A stretch of DNA of 64,000 nt from Capsulimonas corticalis (GTDB lineage: Bacteria > Armatimonadota > Armatimonadia > Armatimonadales > Capsulimonadaceae). The translations under genes and the position numbers were made by a program. Position 1 is the stretch's first letter, and each line of letters begins with the position of its first letter. Of this stretch, positions 1 to 9,393 are shown one piece after another. The notes under the pieces are model-generated. The model was not told where the DNA came from. It searched no databases and was given only the letters and a program-made list of their open reading frames with translations. The stretch covers positions 7,192,001 through 7,256,000 of the forward strand of contig NZ_AP025739.1 of NCBI RefSeq assembly GCF_003574315.2. The letters are read 5' to 3'.

Positions 1-1351
1 TCCACGGTCGAAGGCTGTTGTAAATCCGGTTCCAGACCACAGCCGGGCCATGGAGATTGTAGACTGTGATATCCGCAGCAGGCGAGTATTCCTCTTCACC
101 CGTCGCCAAATTCACAGGGTCTCCGCTGGATGGACCCGAACATCCGCCGTTACCGCCGGCGCCGTCCGCCATTGGACACGTCACGTTGGGAGGGCAGTGA
201 AGCGAATAGGAGGCAGAGGCGCATCCAAGCGTAGCGGTCCCTGTATAGCGGGCCACATGGCGCAGCGCAGGCAGAACGGAAACATGGGCGAGCAGCTGTT
301 TTTTCAGGTGCAGGCTCGCCAGCGATCCGATTGAGCTGATTTGCACGCCCTCGGTCGGCTTGGTGTTTTCACAGGCGTGAGCCACTATTTTATCAGACGT
401 GGAACCTGGCTTGGTCACCGCAATGTAGAGGCCTGGATCCATCGCGCGCCACTGCTTCCACGTGAGATTGACACGGCCGCCTGGCCAGCATCCACAGTCA
501 GAGCAAAGGTACGATATTCCGGATTTGTCTGCTCGAATGAGTGCGACAAAATGGTCATGCTCCACGAAGGCCACGAGAGGCTTAGGCAACGCGATCAATC
601 CGGCCTCATCCGCAACAACGGCTCGTGTAGCAAGTTTGAGATGTGGTCCCGCCTTGATGACATCGTCCACAGTGCTGCCGATACCGGTCACATTACAAGC
701 GGCAAGAATTGTCTTTTTGTCGAATGGCTGATGCAGAGATTGAACGCATGCCGCCAACGCGGCGGCTCCGCAGAGCGGATCAAGATTGGGAGGCTCGGGA
801 ATACCAAGCTTTGAGTGCTCGGCATGATATCCAGCGCAAGCGCGAGCGTGTCGGAGCCACAGGGTACAATTTTGCGTATTCAGGCCAGGCTGTTCATTCG
901 CCGTCCGCAACAAACGCTGAAACGCTTCCGTGGAATCTTGATATGAGCCTTTTGCTTCAAGCGTAATAGCGTCATCGTAGGATGCGAGAGTTTTGTATTC
1001 AGCGCTTACGTCTGGTTGCGCGCTTACGGAGGCGAATCGTTTGCGCGCGGAGATCGGATTGAGATTTTTACTCAGCTCATATTCTCCGAGCCAGATGTTT
1101 AGCACCGCCGATCGATTAGCCGACGGCTTCAGGAGGTGAAGTTCGGTCTTCCAGGCGTCAACGCTTTGTTGAGACACGGGGTGAGCGAGGTGTCCACTTT
1201 CATCAAGCAAAGTCGATGGACCAACGGTGGGCAGAGGAGGCTTAGCTCCGAAGGCTTGCGGTGTGATCACCGTGCCGAATAAGATAGCGATAATAGAATA
1301 AGCTACCGGAATTTTCTTCCGGAGGTTATCTACGTGGCGAGGAAATGGCAA
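1..1351 (-). CDS. RHS-type protein with N-terminal C39-like peptidase domain (5' part only)
   Basis: The minus-strand frame is open from a stop at 1352-1354 to the window edge, so only about 450 residues are visible. The start is TTG at 1351, with GGAG six bases upstream; no in-frame ATG precedes the conserved part. The product opens with a signal peptide (basic RKK, then a hydrophobic run ending AFGA). Around residues 205-330 lies a papain-like domain of peptidase C39 type: a CGAAAL segment supplies the likely nucleophilic Cys and an EHDHFVAL segment the likely His. After a Gly/Cys-rich linker comes GDPVNLATGEEEYSPAADI and then VVWNRIYNSLRPW, typical of the entry into an RHS/YD shell. In known systems C39 domains cleave double-Gly leaders; here the domain may process the RHS product itself, which is inference. 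The C-terminus is outside the window. Confidence 0.75.
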   Translation of the reverse strand, partial: MPFPRHVDNLRKKIPVAYSIIAILFGTVITPQAFGAKPPLPTVGPSTLLDESGHLAHPVSQQSVDAWKTELHLLKPSANRSAVLNIWLGEYELSKNLNPISARKRFASVSAQPDVSAEYKTLASYDDAITLEAKGSYQDSTEAFQRLLRTANEQPGLNTQNCTLWLRHARACAGYHAEHSKLGIPEPPNLDPLCGAAALAACVQSLHQPFDKKTILAACNVTGIGSTVDDVIKAGPHLKLATRAVVADEAGLIALPKPLVAFVEHDHFVALIRADKSGISYLCSDCGCWPGGRVNLTWKQWRAMDPGLYIAVTKPGSTSDKIVAHACENTKPTEGVQISSIGSLASLHLKKQLLAHVSVLPALRHVARYTGTATLGCASASYSLHCPPNVTCPMADGAGGNGGCSGPSSGDPVNLATGEEEYSPAADITVYNLHGPAVVWNRIYNSLRPW

Positions 1352-1673
1352 CTAGTACTCCATACGTTTCACGGAACGCTCTGTATTTTTTGGAACACCT
1401 AAACACTACATTGGAATACACTATTCCGGAATGGTCCCTTGGTAATATACCATGGCTATTCGAGAATCCGCCAAACTTTTTCGGCAGAGTTGTACACCTT
1501 CGGCCCCTTCAGAGTGGCGTCACCTTACTTCGTATTTTTAAGAGCGTGTTAAAACACTGTTGATTCTTTTGGCGCCGAGTGCTAGCCAAGCCCGAAACTT
1601 GCGAATGCAGAAGACGTTTACAATCAAATAAATTAATCGCAATTATCTCATTAAGCTGTAATCTAGCCGAAAA

Positions 1674-1698
1674 GAGCCTGTAGCACCGCTACAGGCTC
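1674..1698 (-). terminator. Rho-independent terminator candidate
   Basis: A perfect 11-bp stem (1674-1684 with 1688-1698) closes a 3-nt loop. Read on the minus strand it is followed at once by TTTT, so it would end transcripts coming from the glycosyltransferase/NifU-like pair upstream. Confidence 0.6.
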
Positions 1699-1730
1699 CA
1701 GAACTTATTCTTCGAAATGCCAGGTAAGCT

Positions 1731-1756
1731 GTAGTTCAGGCTCGCGCCTGAACTAC
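1731..1756. repeat. Second hairpin of a tandem pair
   Basis: A perfect 11-bp stem (1731-1741 with 1746-1756) with a 4-nt TCGC loop, 32 bp from the terminator hairpin. There is no T-run on either side, so it may be a processing or stabilising hairpin or a REP-like element. Confidence 0.5.
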
Positions 1757-1925
1757 TTGCCGCCGATCAGATCGGAAACTGTACAGTATATGGATGCTCC
1801 GTGACCTACTGTTTTTTAGGCCAGGATCAAATTGCAGAAACGCTGATGCAATATCGAGCATGCTTCACTACGTAGGACTTAGCCACTATTTTGCGCTATT
1901 TAACTGGCAAAATGCATTAGCACGC

Positions 1926-2315
1926 CTAGAGACTGTCTTCCTCGTTCGCCCTGGCGCTCGCGACCGCTAGCCGAAGCGCGCGTATTGTCATTCCTGGGCA
2001 ATGTTCCCGTCCCAATGGCATTCGTCCGATCTCCCGCAAGAAATCTTCTTCCGACAGATGTATGGCCGCAGACAGCGGTTTACCCGTTAAGTAGTCAGAC
2101 ACAAACTCACCACATGCCCGCGCCGCAGGACAGCCGTATGTCTGGAAATGCAATGCAATAATATTAATATCCTCAGCGTTCAATACGCCGCTGACATCCT
2201 CTACGTCGATCACGACGGCCATGAAGGGCCCCTGCCCCGGCGTACCGTCGCAGCCGGCAAGTCGCCTCACCGGGCTTGGCGCTCCTGGAGTTTCTTCTGT
2301 ACGATCGACTCTCAT
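1926..2315 (-). CDS. NifU/IscU-like Fe-S scaffold protein
   Basis: This 129-residue protein resembles the NifU N-terminal/IscU scaffold family, which assembles Fe-S clusters on three Cys. Cys62 (in QTYGCPAA) and Cys106 (in GREHCPGM) are 44 residues apart, the family spacing, and Cys22 could be the first ligand. The gap from Cys22 to Cys62 is about 14 residues longer than usual. The ATG at 2315 follows the TAG of the upstream gene with no gap, implying translational coupling. A shorter start at Met32 is possible but would lose Cys22. No nifS, iscS or radical-SAM gene is nearby, so its client is unknown. Confidence 0.65.
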   Translation of the reverse strand: MRVDRTEETPGAPSPVRRLAGCDGTPGQGPFMAVVIDVEDVSGVLNAEDINIIALHFQTYGCPAARACGEFVSDYLTGKPLSAAIHLSEEDFLREIGRMPLGREHCPGMTIRALRLAVASARANEEDSL

Positions 2316-5300
2316 CTATGTGCCCCTAACAGCTGTGGCCTGCAGAGCATACCGCATGCGTAGCGCATCCCCAATGCCCAATCTCTCAAGGTTTTCCACT
2401 ATTCTCTCAGCCTCCGAAAAACGACCTGTACTGATAAGTAAGTCGCCCAGCCCAACCAGGGAGGGGACGAAACTCGGCTCTTGCTGTACCGCATGCCGGA
2501 AGTAAACCACAGCGTCATCGAAGCGCGACATATCCAGGTAAACGAGGGCCAGGTTGTGATGAGCCTTGAACCCAACCATTGTTTCGTCAATACTGTCGAT
2601 ATGTCCCGTTTCACGATCGTTCAGAAGCTTAAGGTAGCTCGCCTCAGCTTTGTCCAGACTTCCCACTTCTTTGTAGACTATTCCGGCGCGGAACAGAAGC
2701 TCCGGGTCCTTGGGGAAGAGGGCGAGCCCGGTTTCAATCAGTCGACGCGCCCCCATCAGGTCCTTCGTTTCCAACGCGCATCCCGCCAGCATCGCGTAGA
2801 CCTTGCGCACCGTCGACTCTTGGGGCTGACTCACCGCTAGGCATCGTTCCAGGGCGGAGACAGCCTTGGGGTAGTCCTTCATATGGTAGGCGGTCATTCC
2901 GATGTTGAACAGGACAAAGGGATGATCCGGGCGTTCCGCTAGGTCTTTTTCAAGGAGCGCGAGGTCGCGCTTCCGCTTACCTGCCTGTCCCTCAGGGCTG
3001 TAGTCGTATCCGCTGTGCACCACGTAGGCGTCCGTTCGTTTAACTATTCCTCCCAGGCTGTAGATAGGCCCCAGGATTTGCTCGTGGATCCTCCCCTCAA
3101 ACTGGAGCCCCATGTGGTTGCGGAAGAGCTTGACATGGTCTACAACGGTCAGTCCGACCTCGCCGGGCGCCGGTGGGATACGCACCTGCATGATCAGGCC
3201 TGTTACCTTGGCCTCCGTCAGCAACGCAAACTCGCGAAGCTTGGCTCCGCAGTGCTCGGGGATGGTATCGTCGGCGTCCATCCACAGGATCCAGTCGCAC
3301 GTCGCATGGGACAGGGAGACGTTGCGCGCCTCCGAGAAGCTGTCGGTCCAGGGGAAGTGGAAGACGCGCGCGCCGTGCTCCTCGGCGATCTCCACCGTGC
3401 GGTCCGTCGAGCCGGTGTCCACGACGATGATCTCATCCACCCAGGCCCTGATGCTTTGGAGGCAATTTCCCAGCACCCGCTCCTCGTTCTTGACGATCAT
3501 GCAGAGCGAGATCGTCGGCGCGCCGGTCGAAGCGGGCAATGATGGCTTCACAGCCGTTGTCCCTAGGGCTTCCATCGTATCCGCTGGTGCCGCTGCAATA
3601 GACGGCATCGCCCGCAGCGCCTTCAGCCGGTCCATGATGCGCGCCGTCGCGTGTACCCACGTCCAACCGGAGCGCACGCGCTTCGCCGCAGCCTTGCCGC
3701 GCTTCTGCGTCTCCTTGCGGCTTCCGGAGACCTGGCGCATCAGCTTCGCGAGGTCGTCCACAGAGACCTCGAACATCCAGGTCGGCCCCGCGCACTCCCA
3801 CTCGCCGATCTTCCCGTCGCCGAACGGGACCTTCGCCGCCGGCAGGCGCCAGCCCACGGTCTCGTCCACGAAGTCGTCGGTCGGGCCGCCCCCCGTGACG
3901 ATCGCCGGAACGCCGCAGGACATCGCCTCCAGCACGGGCAGGCAGAAGCCCTCACCCCGGTACGGAGCGACGAGGCAGTCCGCTGCCGTGAAGACGCCGG
4001 CGAGCTGGTGCGCCGTCAGGTCGTCCTCGACGTAGGCGATGCGCGGGCGGCTGGCGTCCCCGGCCAGCTCGATCAGACGCTCACGGTGGTTCTGGCCCTG
4101 GTAGACGGTCTTGGTGCACGTGTCCTTCACCAGCAGCAGCACGTCGTCGTACGCGGAGAAGGCCTTCAGATACGCTTCCAGCAGAATGTCGAAACCCTTG
4201 CGGTGCAGCGTGCCGCCCACGAACAGGAAGATGAATGGGCGCTCCGTCCCCCGTCCGAAGGCGCGGCTGGCTCCCGGCTCGTCCGTCAGCACGAACGGCG
4301 GCGCGCCTGGGTGGAAGACGTCGGCGTCCGCGCCCAGCGGGACCATCGCCAGCTTCTCCGGCGGGATGCCGCTGCTCAGATAGACGTCGCGCACGTAGCC
4401 GCTGTTGCACCACACCTCGGCCACCCGATCCTGGATCGGCTCGACCCAGTGCCTGGGCAGGTAGCCGTACTCCCACGGCTGCATCAGGACGAACCGCCCC
4501 TCGTCGGGAGCGTCGAAGCGCGGCGGGAAGCCGTGCCGGACATGCACGTCCGCCGGCTTGTCCAGGGGGGCGAAGCACCGGCCGACGAGGCCCGCGAGGC
4601 GCGGCTCGTCGGCCGGCGAGAAGTCGTTCGGCTCCGTCGGCACGAGCGAGAGGTCCACGCCCCCTCCCAGCATCCCCAGGCACAGCTCGCGGTTGACGTG
4701 CCCCAGGCTGTGCTGGCGGAAGATCGCGCCCTCCCAGCGCACCGAGGCCGCGCTCGCCCCCGGCTGCGCCTCGCCCGACGCCCGGCCGGCCTCAGCCGCG
4801 CGTTCGAGCTCGCGCCGGATCAGAGGCCCGACCGCCTCGCGGCTGAACCGCGCCAGCACGTGCTCCCGGCCGCGCGCTCCCACGGCCCTCGCCTCGTCCC
4901 GGCCCAGTACGACGCCGCGCATCAAGGACTTCACGTGCTCCAGGCGCGGCTCCGCCCAGCGGTGCCCCTTGTACGTCGCGACCTCCCGCCACGCCTGCTC
5001 GGGGACGGATACGAGATCGTACTCCGCCAGGTAGCTGTTCTCCGGCGTCATGAAGGCGGTATTGCCGCTCCAGCCCGTCGCGATCGCCGGCAGGCCGCAG
5101 GCCATCGCCTCCATGTAGGGCCGCCCCCACCCCTCGCCCCGGCTGGGCAGCACATAGGCGTCGGCGGCAATGTACAGGGAGCGCATCGCTTCGTCGGGCA
5201 GATACTCGTCGATGAACAGCACGCGTGGGTCGGACGCCAGGTCGACGCCGAGTTCCCGGCTTGCCAGCTCGGACGCCTGCCGCCGGATCTCGGCGTGGTC

Positions 5301-7502
5301 GTACCCCATGGTGGACCAGACCTTGAACGCGAGGCGCACGTCGTCCCGCCCCGCGAACTCGCCCAGGAAGGCGCGCAGCAGCACGTCCCACCCCTTGTGC
5401 CGGGTCCAGTCGAAGACGGAGAGGAACGTGAAGCGGCCGTCCGCCGCAATCTCCCGCACCACTTGCGGCAGCTCGGCATTGGCGGCGATTTCCTCGCGCG
5501 ACGGCAGGCTGCGGTACGGGGCGGCGTCCAGGCACTCGGGAACGACGACCAGCTTTGCCGCCTCGACGCCCGCCTGCGCGAACGTCTGCCGGTTGAACTC
5601 GGTGGCCACCCAGACGAAGTCCATCCTGTTGCATGCCGCGACCCACTCCTTGGGCAGGCGGTCCGTCTCGAAGATGGTCCGCCCGATGCAGACGCCCGCC
5701 TGCGGGTGCCGCTGGAACTGAGTGGCGAACGTGTGGCAGAGCTGCGTGAAGCCCGGCGCGGCGGCGCGTCCTTCCATGTTCTCCAGGCGCGCCAGGTCGT
5801 TCCCCGGCATCGCAGCGTCCCGCTCGCCCCACGGCAGCGACTGCGCCGCCACGGCGGCACCCGCCCCCTCCAGCGCCAGCAGCATCTGCCGGCTCTCGTC
5901 GCCGTAGCCGCTGCGGTCCCGCACCGGCCCCGACCAGAGGAAGCGCGCCGCCCCCGGCTCGTCCGACACGCGCACGGGCGTGGCCTGCCGCGCGGGCTTG
6001 GCGCGGGTCAGGCGCAAGGCGTACTCCAGCATCTCCTCCATGCTCGCGGGGATCGCCTGCTCCCAGTCGCTCACCTGCCCCTGCGCCCAGCGCCGCTCGA
6101 AGAGCTTGGCGTGCTGCTCGAAGCGGTAGAAGGCGGACATGAAGGAATACAGGAAGCCGTGGACGCCGTCTACGGGGGCGTTGCCCTTCTCGTAGTAGTT
6201 CTGGAAGTCGTGGACGAAGTGCGCGATCGCGTTCTGCCAGTGGAAGACCTGGCCGTCGCGGTGCATGTTGAGCGCCTCGCCATCCGTGTAGCCGTTGAGC
6301 TTGCCGAGGTAGTGCGAGAAGCTGTCGAACGAGTAGTGGACCAGCGCCAGATCGGGATCGTCCGCCGGGAAGGCGATGACCGGCCCGTCTACCTGCGCCC
6401 CCGAGTGCAGGCGCGCGTTGAATACGAAGCTGCCGTTCCTGAGCAGGCGCGGCGCCGTGTAGCCCGGATACATGGACCGCATCCAGTGCCCGGCGAAGTG
6501 GTGCCGGAACGGGACCAGCATCGCGTCGAACTCAGCGGGATTGGAGAGCGCGATGCGCCGCAGTTGCTGCCCGAGGCGCGCCGGCACGCGCTCGTCGGCG
6601 TCCAGGAAGAAGACCCACGCGTGCCGCGCCCGCATGGCGCTGACGTTGCGGGCGCGGTCGAAGTTGGGGATGCGCGGGTGGCGCACGATCTGATCCGTGA
6701 ACTGCGAGGCGATGGCGACCGTGTCGTCGTCGCTCTCCATGTCGCAGACGATGATCTCGTCCGCCCACCCTGCGAGCGTCTGGAGGCACTCCGCGATCCG
6801 CGCCGCCTCGTTGCGCGTATGGACGATCGCCGACACACCCTCCCGATACGGCTGCGCCCCAGGATGCATCAGCGCCATCAGGTCCTCATCCACGGGCTGC
6901 CCGCGCAGCACGCACAGGATCTGCTCGCGCGCACCCAGGTTCGGGTCTCCGTAGTAGCGCAGGTCCTCCACCTGGAACGGCTCCAGGATTCGCGCCCACT
7001 CCTCCAGAGGCAGCAGCCGCTCGTCGCCGAACTCCGGCTCGAAGGGATAGTTGACGCTCGGGACGCTAAACACCACGTGATTGGCGCACGCCACCTGCTG
7101 CGCCAGCGCCGCCCGGATCTTCGGCCCGGTAAAGTGCTCCAGTACCCCCTGGTGGTGGATGGCATCGTAGCGCCGCAGGTTCTTGTCGTGCAGGTTAAAC
7201 AAATCGCCCAGCGCAAACTGCGCCTGCCCGCCCAGCACCGAGTTTACCTGCCGCGCCCGCTCGACGATCCCCGGCGAATAGTCCATCCCCTCCGCCTGAA
7301 TACCGCGCAGCGAGAGCCACACGGAGCCATAACCTGATCCCACGCCCGTCTCCAGAACACGTCCGCAGCGCGGAGTGCGGCGGAGTACTTCAGTGAGATA
7401 CTGGATCATGAAGGGCGAACCGCTCATCCCGGAGTAGTGGCTAGGAACGGAGGCTAGGGGGACGTCGTAAATTGCTTCCCAGCGATGTACAGTGTTTGTC
7501 AT
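2316..7502 (-). CDS. Multidomain methyltransferase/glycosyltransferase polyprotein
   Basis: A single 1728-residue frame joins at least six modules. Residues 1-210 are a class I SAM methyltransferase (VLETGVGSGYGS). Residues about 220-430 are a GT2 glycosyltransferase (IVHTRNEAARI, then FFLDADERVP). Residues about 520-900 are a GT4 enzyme (SRGEGWGRPYMEAMACG). Residues about 920-1300 are a second GT4 (PYRGEGFCLPVLEAMSCG). Residues about 1330-1520 are a second GT2 (MIVKNEERVLGN, WMDADDTIPE), and from about 1530 there are TPR-like helices. Such chains build surface glycans or glycosylate proteins, in the cytoplasm or at the membrane. The ATG at 7502 has GGAG about 12 nt upstream, a long spacing. 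The acceptor is unknown. Confidence 0.85.
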   Translation of the reverse strand: MTNTVHRWEAIYDVPLASVPSHYSGMSGSPFMIQYLTEVLRRTPRCGRVLETGVGSGYGSVWLSLRGIQAEGMDYSPGIVERARQVNSVLGGQAQFALGDLFNLHDKNLRRYDAIHHQGVLEHFTGPKIRAALAQQVACANHVVFSVPSVNYPFEPEFGDERLLPLEEWARILEPFQVEDLRYYGDPNLGAREQILCVLRGQPVDEDLMALMHPGAQPYREGVSAIVHTRNEAARIAECLQTLAGWADEIIVCDMESDDDTVAIASQFTDQIVRHPRIPNFDRARNVSAMRARHAWVFFLDADERVPARLGQQLRRIALSNPAEFDAMLVPFRHHFAGHWMRSMYPGYTAPRLLRNGSFVFNARLHSGAQVDGPVIAFPADDPDLALVHYSFDSFSHYLGKLNGYTDGEALNMHRDGQVFHWQNAIAHFVHDFQNYYEKGNAPVDGVHGFLYSFMSAFYRFEQHAKLFERRWAQGQVSDWEQAIPASMEEMLEYALRLTRAKPARQATPVRVSDEPGAARFLWSGPVRDRSGYGDESRQMLLALEGAGAAVAAQSLPWGERDAAMPGNDLARLENMEGRAAAPGFTQLCHTFATQFQRHPQAGVCIGRTIFETDRLPKEWVAACNRMDFVWVATEFNRQTFAQAGVEAAKLVVVPECLDAAPYRSLPSREEIAANAELPQVVREIAADGRFTFLSVFDWTRHKGWDVLLRAFLGEFAGRDDVRLAFKVWSTMGYDHAEIRRQASELASRELGVDLASDPRVLFIDEYLPDEAMRSLYIAADAYVLPSRGEGWGRPYMEAMACGLPAIATGWSGNTAFMTPENSYLAEYDLVSVPEQAWREVATYKGHRWAEPRLEHVKSLMRGVVLGRDEARAVGARGREHVLARFSREAVGPLIRRELERAAEAGRASGEAQPGASAASVRWEGAIFRQHSLGHVNRELCLGMLGGGVDLSLVPTEPNDFSPADEPRLAGLVGRCFAPLDKPADVHVRHGFPPRFDAPDEGRFVLMQPWEYGYLPRHWVEPIQDRVAEVWCNSGYVRDVYLSSGIPPEKLAMVPLGADADVFHPGAPPFVLTDEPGASRAFGRGTERPFIFLFVGGTLHRKGFDILLEAYLKAFSAYDDVLLLVKDTCTKTVYQGQNHRERLIELAGDASRPRIAYVEDDLTAHQLAGVFTAADCLVAPYRGEGFCLPVLEAMSCGVPAIVTGGGPTDDFVDETVGWRLPAAKVPFGDGKIGEWECAGPTWMFEVSVDDLAKLMRQVSGSRKETQKRGKAAAKRVRSGWTWVHATARIMDRLKALRAMPSIAAAPADTMEALGTTAVKPSLPASTGAPTISLCMIVKNEERVLGNCLQSIRAWVDEIIVVDTGSTDRTVEIAEEHGARVFHFPWTDSFSEARNVSLSHATCDWILWMDADDTIPEHCGAKLREFALLTEAKVTGLIMQVRIPPAPGEVGLTVVDHVKLFRNHMGLQFEGRIHEQILGPIYSLGGIVKRTDAYVVHSGYDYSPEGQAGKRKRDLALLEKDLAERPDHPFVLFNIGMTAYHMKDYPKAVSALERCLAVSQPQESTVRKVYAMLAGCALETKDLMGARRLIETGLALFPKDPELLFRAGIVYKEVGSLDKAEASYLKLLNDRETGHIDSIDETMVGFKAHHNLALVYLDMSRFDDAVVYFRHAVQQEPSFVPSLVGLGDLLISTGRFSEAERIVENLERLGIGDALRMRYALQATAVRGT

Positions 7503-7521
7503 ACTGGTTATCGGCTCCTAT

Positions 7522-7692
7522 TCCAACGTGTTCACACCGTACGAGATCGTGTTCTGACACATCTTTAGTGCCCGACTCGGTCACATGGCTGACTGTACTG
7601 CCAAGCCGCCACAGGTAAGGAATATAATCGGAGAGGTTCGCGCAGACACTCGCATTGAGGGCCCCAGCCATATCCGTCGCGCTCGGAGTCAA
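7522..7692 (-). pseudogene. Relic of the shared GT C-terminal module
   Basis: Minus-strand codons in this stretch read NLSDYIPYLWRLGSTVSHV followed by TESGT. This is close to DISEHLPYLFRLASTVNHV plus TEMGT in the gene at 22808-24214. A few codons later HDLVRCEHV resembles YDLVRHQEV of the same gene, with about 15 residues missing between. The rest of the module is gone and the frame continues into the start of the 1728-residue gene. I read it as the remnant of a fourth gene of the same family, or of a domain once carried by the downstream gene. Confidence 0.6.
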
Positions 7693-8559
7693 TATCGATG
7701 TGGAGTATCATTCTGGATTGGCCCGAACGACCGCCGGAGACGTCTTGCCAACCAAAACTGGCTACTACGACCAACCTACTTTTGTTACTTTTCGTCGTTT
7801 CTACACAGTACGTGGACGTGCTCCTGTACTTTGGGAGCCACACGAAGATTCGTTCCACGCCCCAGTGCCGAGGCAGGTTAACAAAGCCTTTCTGAGTAGA
7901 AGATACACCTTGGGTTTATGTGGGCCAGCCTGATCATGCAAGCCGGCAAGTCTCTCTCGGCGACACAGCTATGCCGCCGACTGATAACGTTATTGGGGCG
8001 GGCAACAACCTCTCAGGCAACGTCCTGAACTTGCTCGCCTAGGATATAGGCAAGGACAATGCGGGAACTCAACCGGATGCGCTTTCATCGTACGACTGGC
8101 GGAACAGCATGTTAAGGTCGACAAATCGGACGGCGAACAATCAACGATTGGTTGGCCCCTGGGTTTCACGCAATACACATCATGACCAAATTATACCGGT
8201 ATCATCGATTAACCATTCAGCTAAATATTAGCGCCTAATTGCACTATTAAGTGATAGAAATATCAGCCCCATTTTAGATTGAAGATGCGTTAGCATCACC
8301 TTGATTGTTGTCGCAATTAAACACTAACATAGTCTTGTAAACGTGCAGGCGTCAATGATGCCCCCGGCTAGCCAGGACAATCGGTCAAAACAAATGCCAA
8401 CCTAGATTATCTCTTGTATATTCCCACTTTGTATTTGGCAATTCCGGAAGGCCACGGTCTTCTAGCACTAGCATGGTATATTCTCCGCGTAGACCGATAT
8501 TTTCTCGGACTAAATTGACTTTATGCGGATAAGGTCCCAGAAGCCACCGAGTAACAGAA
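7693..8559. other. Intergenic, no gene seen
   Basis: About 870 bp with only short overlapping frames and no family resemblance on either strand. The right half is clearly AT-richer than the flanking glycosyltransferase genes. The region probably contains decayed sequence, given the relic at its left border. Confidence 0.5.
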
Positions 8560-9180
8560 TCAATGTCTTTGCGCAGGAACTCTTAATTCCTTTGCCCCGT
8601 ATTTTTTTAGTAATATCACTGCCGATACTTGCTTGCAAGATTCTGCAGCAGTTAGCACTGAGGCGGCATCACTTGTATGTGAATTTTCAACTGAATTCGG
8701 ATTTGCTCCATGAGACAAAAGGAAACGCATAGCACTTATTTTCCCATTAACAGCAGCAACCCATAAAGCCCTACTATTTCCATCCCCATCGTCGTTTATT
8801 TTCGCACCGCGTGAAGCGAGGGCTTGCAACACGTCAACATTGTTCGAACTTGCCGCAGCCGAAATAGGAGTGCCTTGCCATCCATCATGAATATTCGGAT
8901 CAGCATGGTAGTCAAGCAAAAGATTTACAATTGGTAAATTCCCATCATAAGCAGCAACACATAAAGCAGCTTCGTCAAGTTCGTCTTCGTGTGGAAACTT
9001 GTTTGGATTCACGCCGTCGGATAGATCCTTGGTCACGGCGGTAATATTATTTTCACGAACATCATTAACAAGTTTGACATAAATATGGGATGTAGAATTT
9101 TTCCCTCGATTTGCAAAGAAAACTATGCACAATAACAAGAGAACAAAGCTGATAAACAGCGTTAATTTGTACCTGATCAA
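8560..9180 (-). CDS. Membrane-anchored ankyrin-repeat protein
   Basis: A 206-residue protein with one N-terminal hydrophobic segment (about residues 5-23, LTLFISFVLLLLCIVFF) and then four or five ankyrin repeats. Repeat cores include ALCVAAYDGNLPIVNLLLD, PISAAASSNNVDVLQALAS and ALWVAAVNGKISAMRFLLS. The function of such proteins is protein binding; the partner is unknown. The only available start is TTG at 9180, because an in-frame TGA lies 12 bases upstream; that TGA is also the stop of the IS5-like remnant next door. The gene is AT-rich compared with its surroundings, which fits acquisition together with the mobile elements. Confidence 0.7.
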   Translation of the reverse strand: MIRYKLTLFISFVLLLLCIVFFANRGKNSTSHIYVKLVNDVRENNITAVTKDLSDGVNPNKFPHEDELDEAALCVAAYDGNLPIVNLLLDYHADPNIHDGWQGTPISAAASSNNVDVLQALASRGAKINDDGDGNSRALWVAAVNGKISAMRFLLSHGANPNSVENSHTSDAASVLTAAESCKQVSAVILLKKYGAKELRVPAQRH

Positions 9181-9326
9181 CGAATTTTCTCATTTCGGAT
9201 ATCTATTAATAAAATACATAGTACTAGAAGCAGTTATGACTTTCATAATTAATGCATATTTGGCGAGCATTAATATGATGAAGGACAAATAGTGTAACTT
9301 TTGACGGTCTCGGGAAGCCGATTGTA

Positions 9327-9347
9327 AGTAGTCGATCAAAAGAAATC
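9327..9347 (+). repeat. IS630 left terminal inverted repeat
   Basis: Starts AGTAGTCGATC and continues AAAAGAAATC. It is preceded by TA at 9325-9326. Confidence 0.75.
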
Positions 9348-9393
9348 GTGCCCGCTTGTTTGCGTTGATTTCTGGCTGGCGTACAATAGAGAC

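Larger units (their letters stand above)
1352..1925. other. Intergenic region with two hairpins, no gene seen
   Basis: AT-rich spacer between the NifU-like gene and the RHS gene, both on the minus strand. A 72-codon plus-strand frame at 1345-1563 has no recognisable features and I do not accept it. The only structure I can support is the pair of hairpins at 1674-1756. A possible minus-strand -10 (TATATT) lies near 1445-1452 with a poorly spaced -35. Confidence 0.6.

Noticed and set aside
1345-1563. A 72-codon plus-strand frame after the RHS start
   Set aside because: No ribosome site or recognisable family; it overlaps the RHS gene start by seven bases.
3651-7337. A 1228-codon plus-strand frame
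   Set aside because: It is the antisense of the multidomain glycosyltransferase gene, with the Arg/His/Leu-heavy composition typical of GC-rich shadows.
7585-7933. Overlapping plus-strand frames upstream of the giant transferase gene
   Set aside because: They are antisense to the module relic or lack any protein-like pattern.
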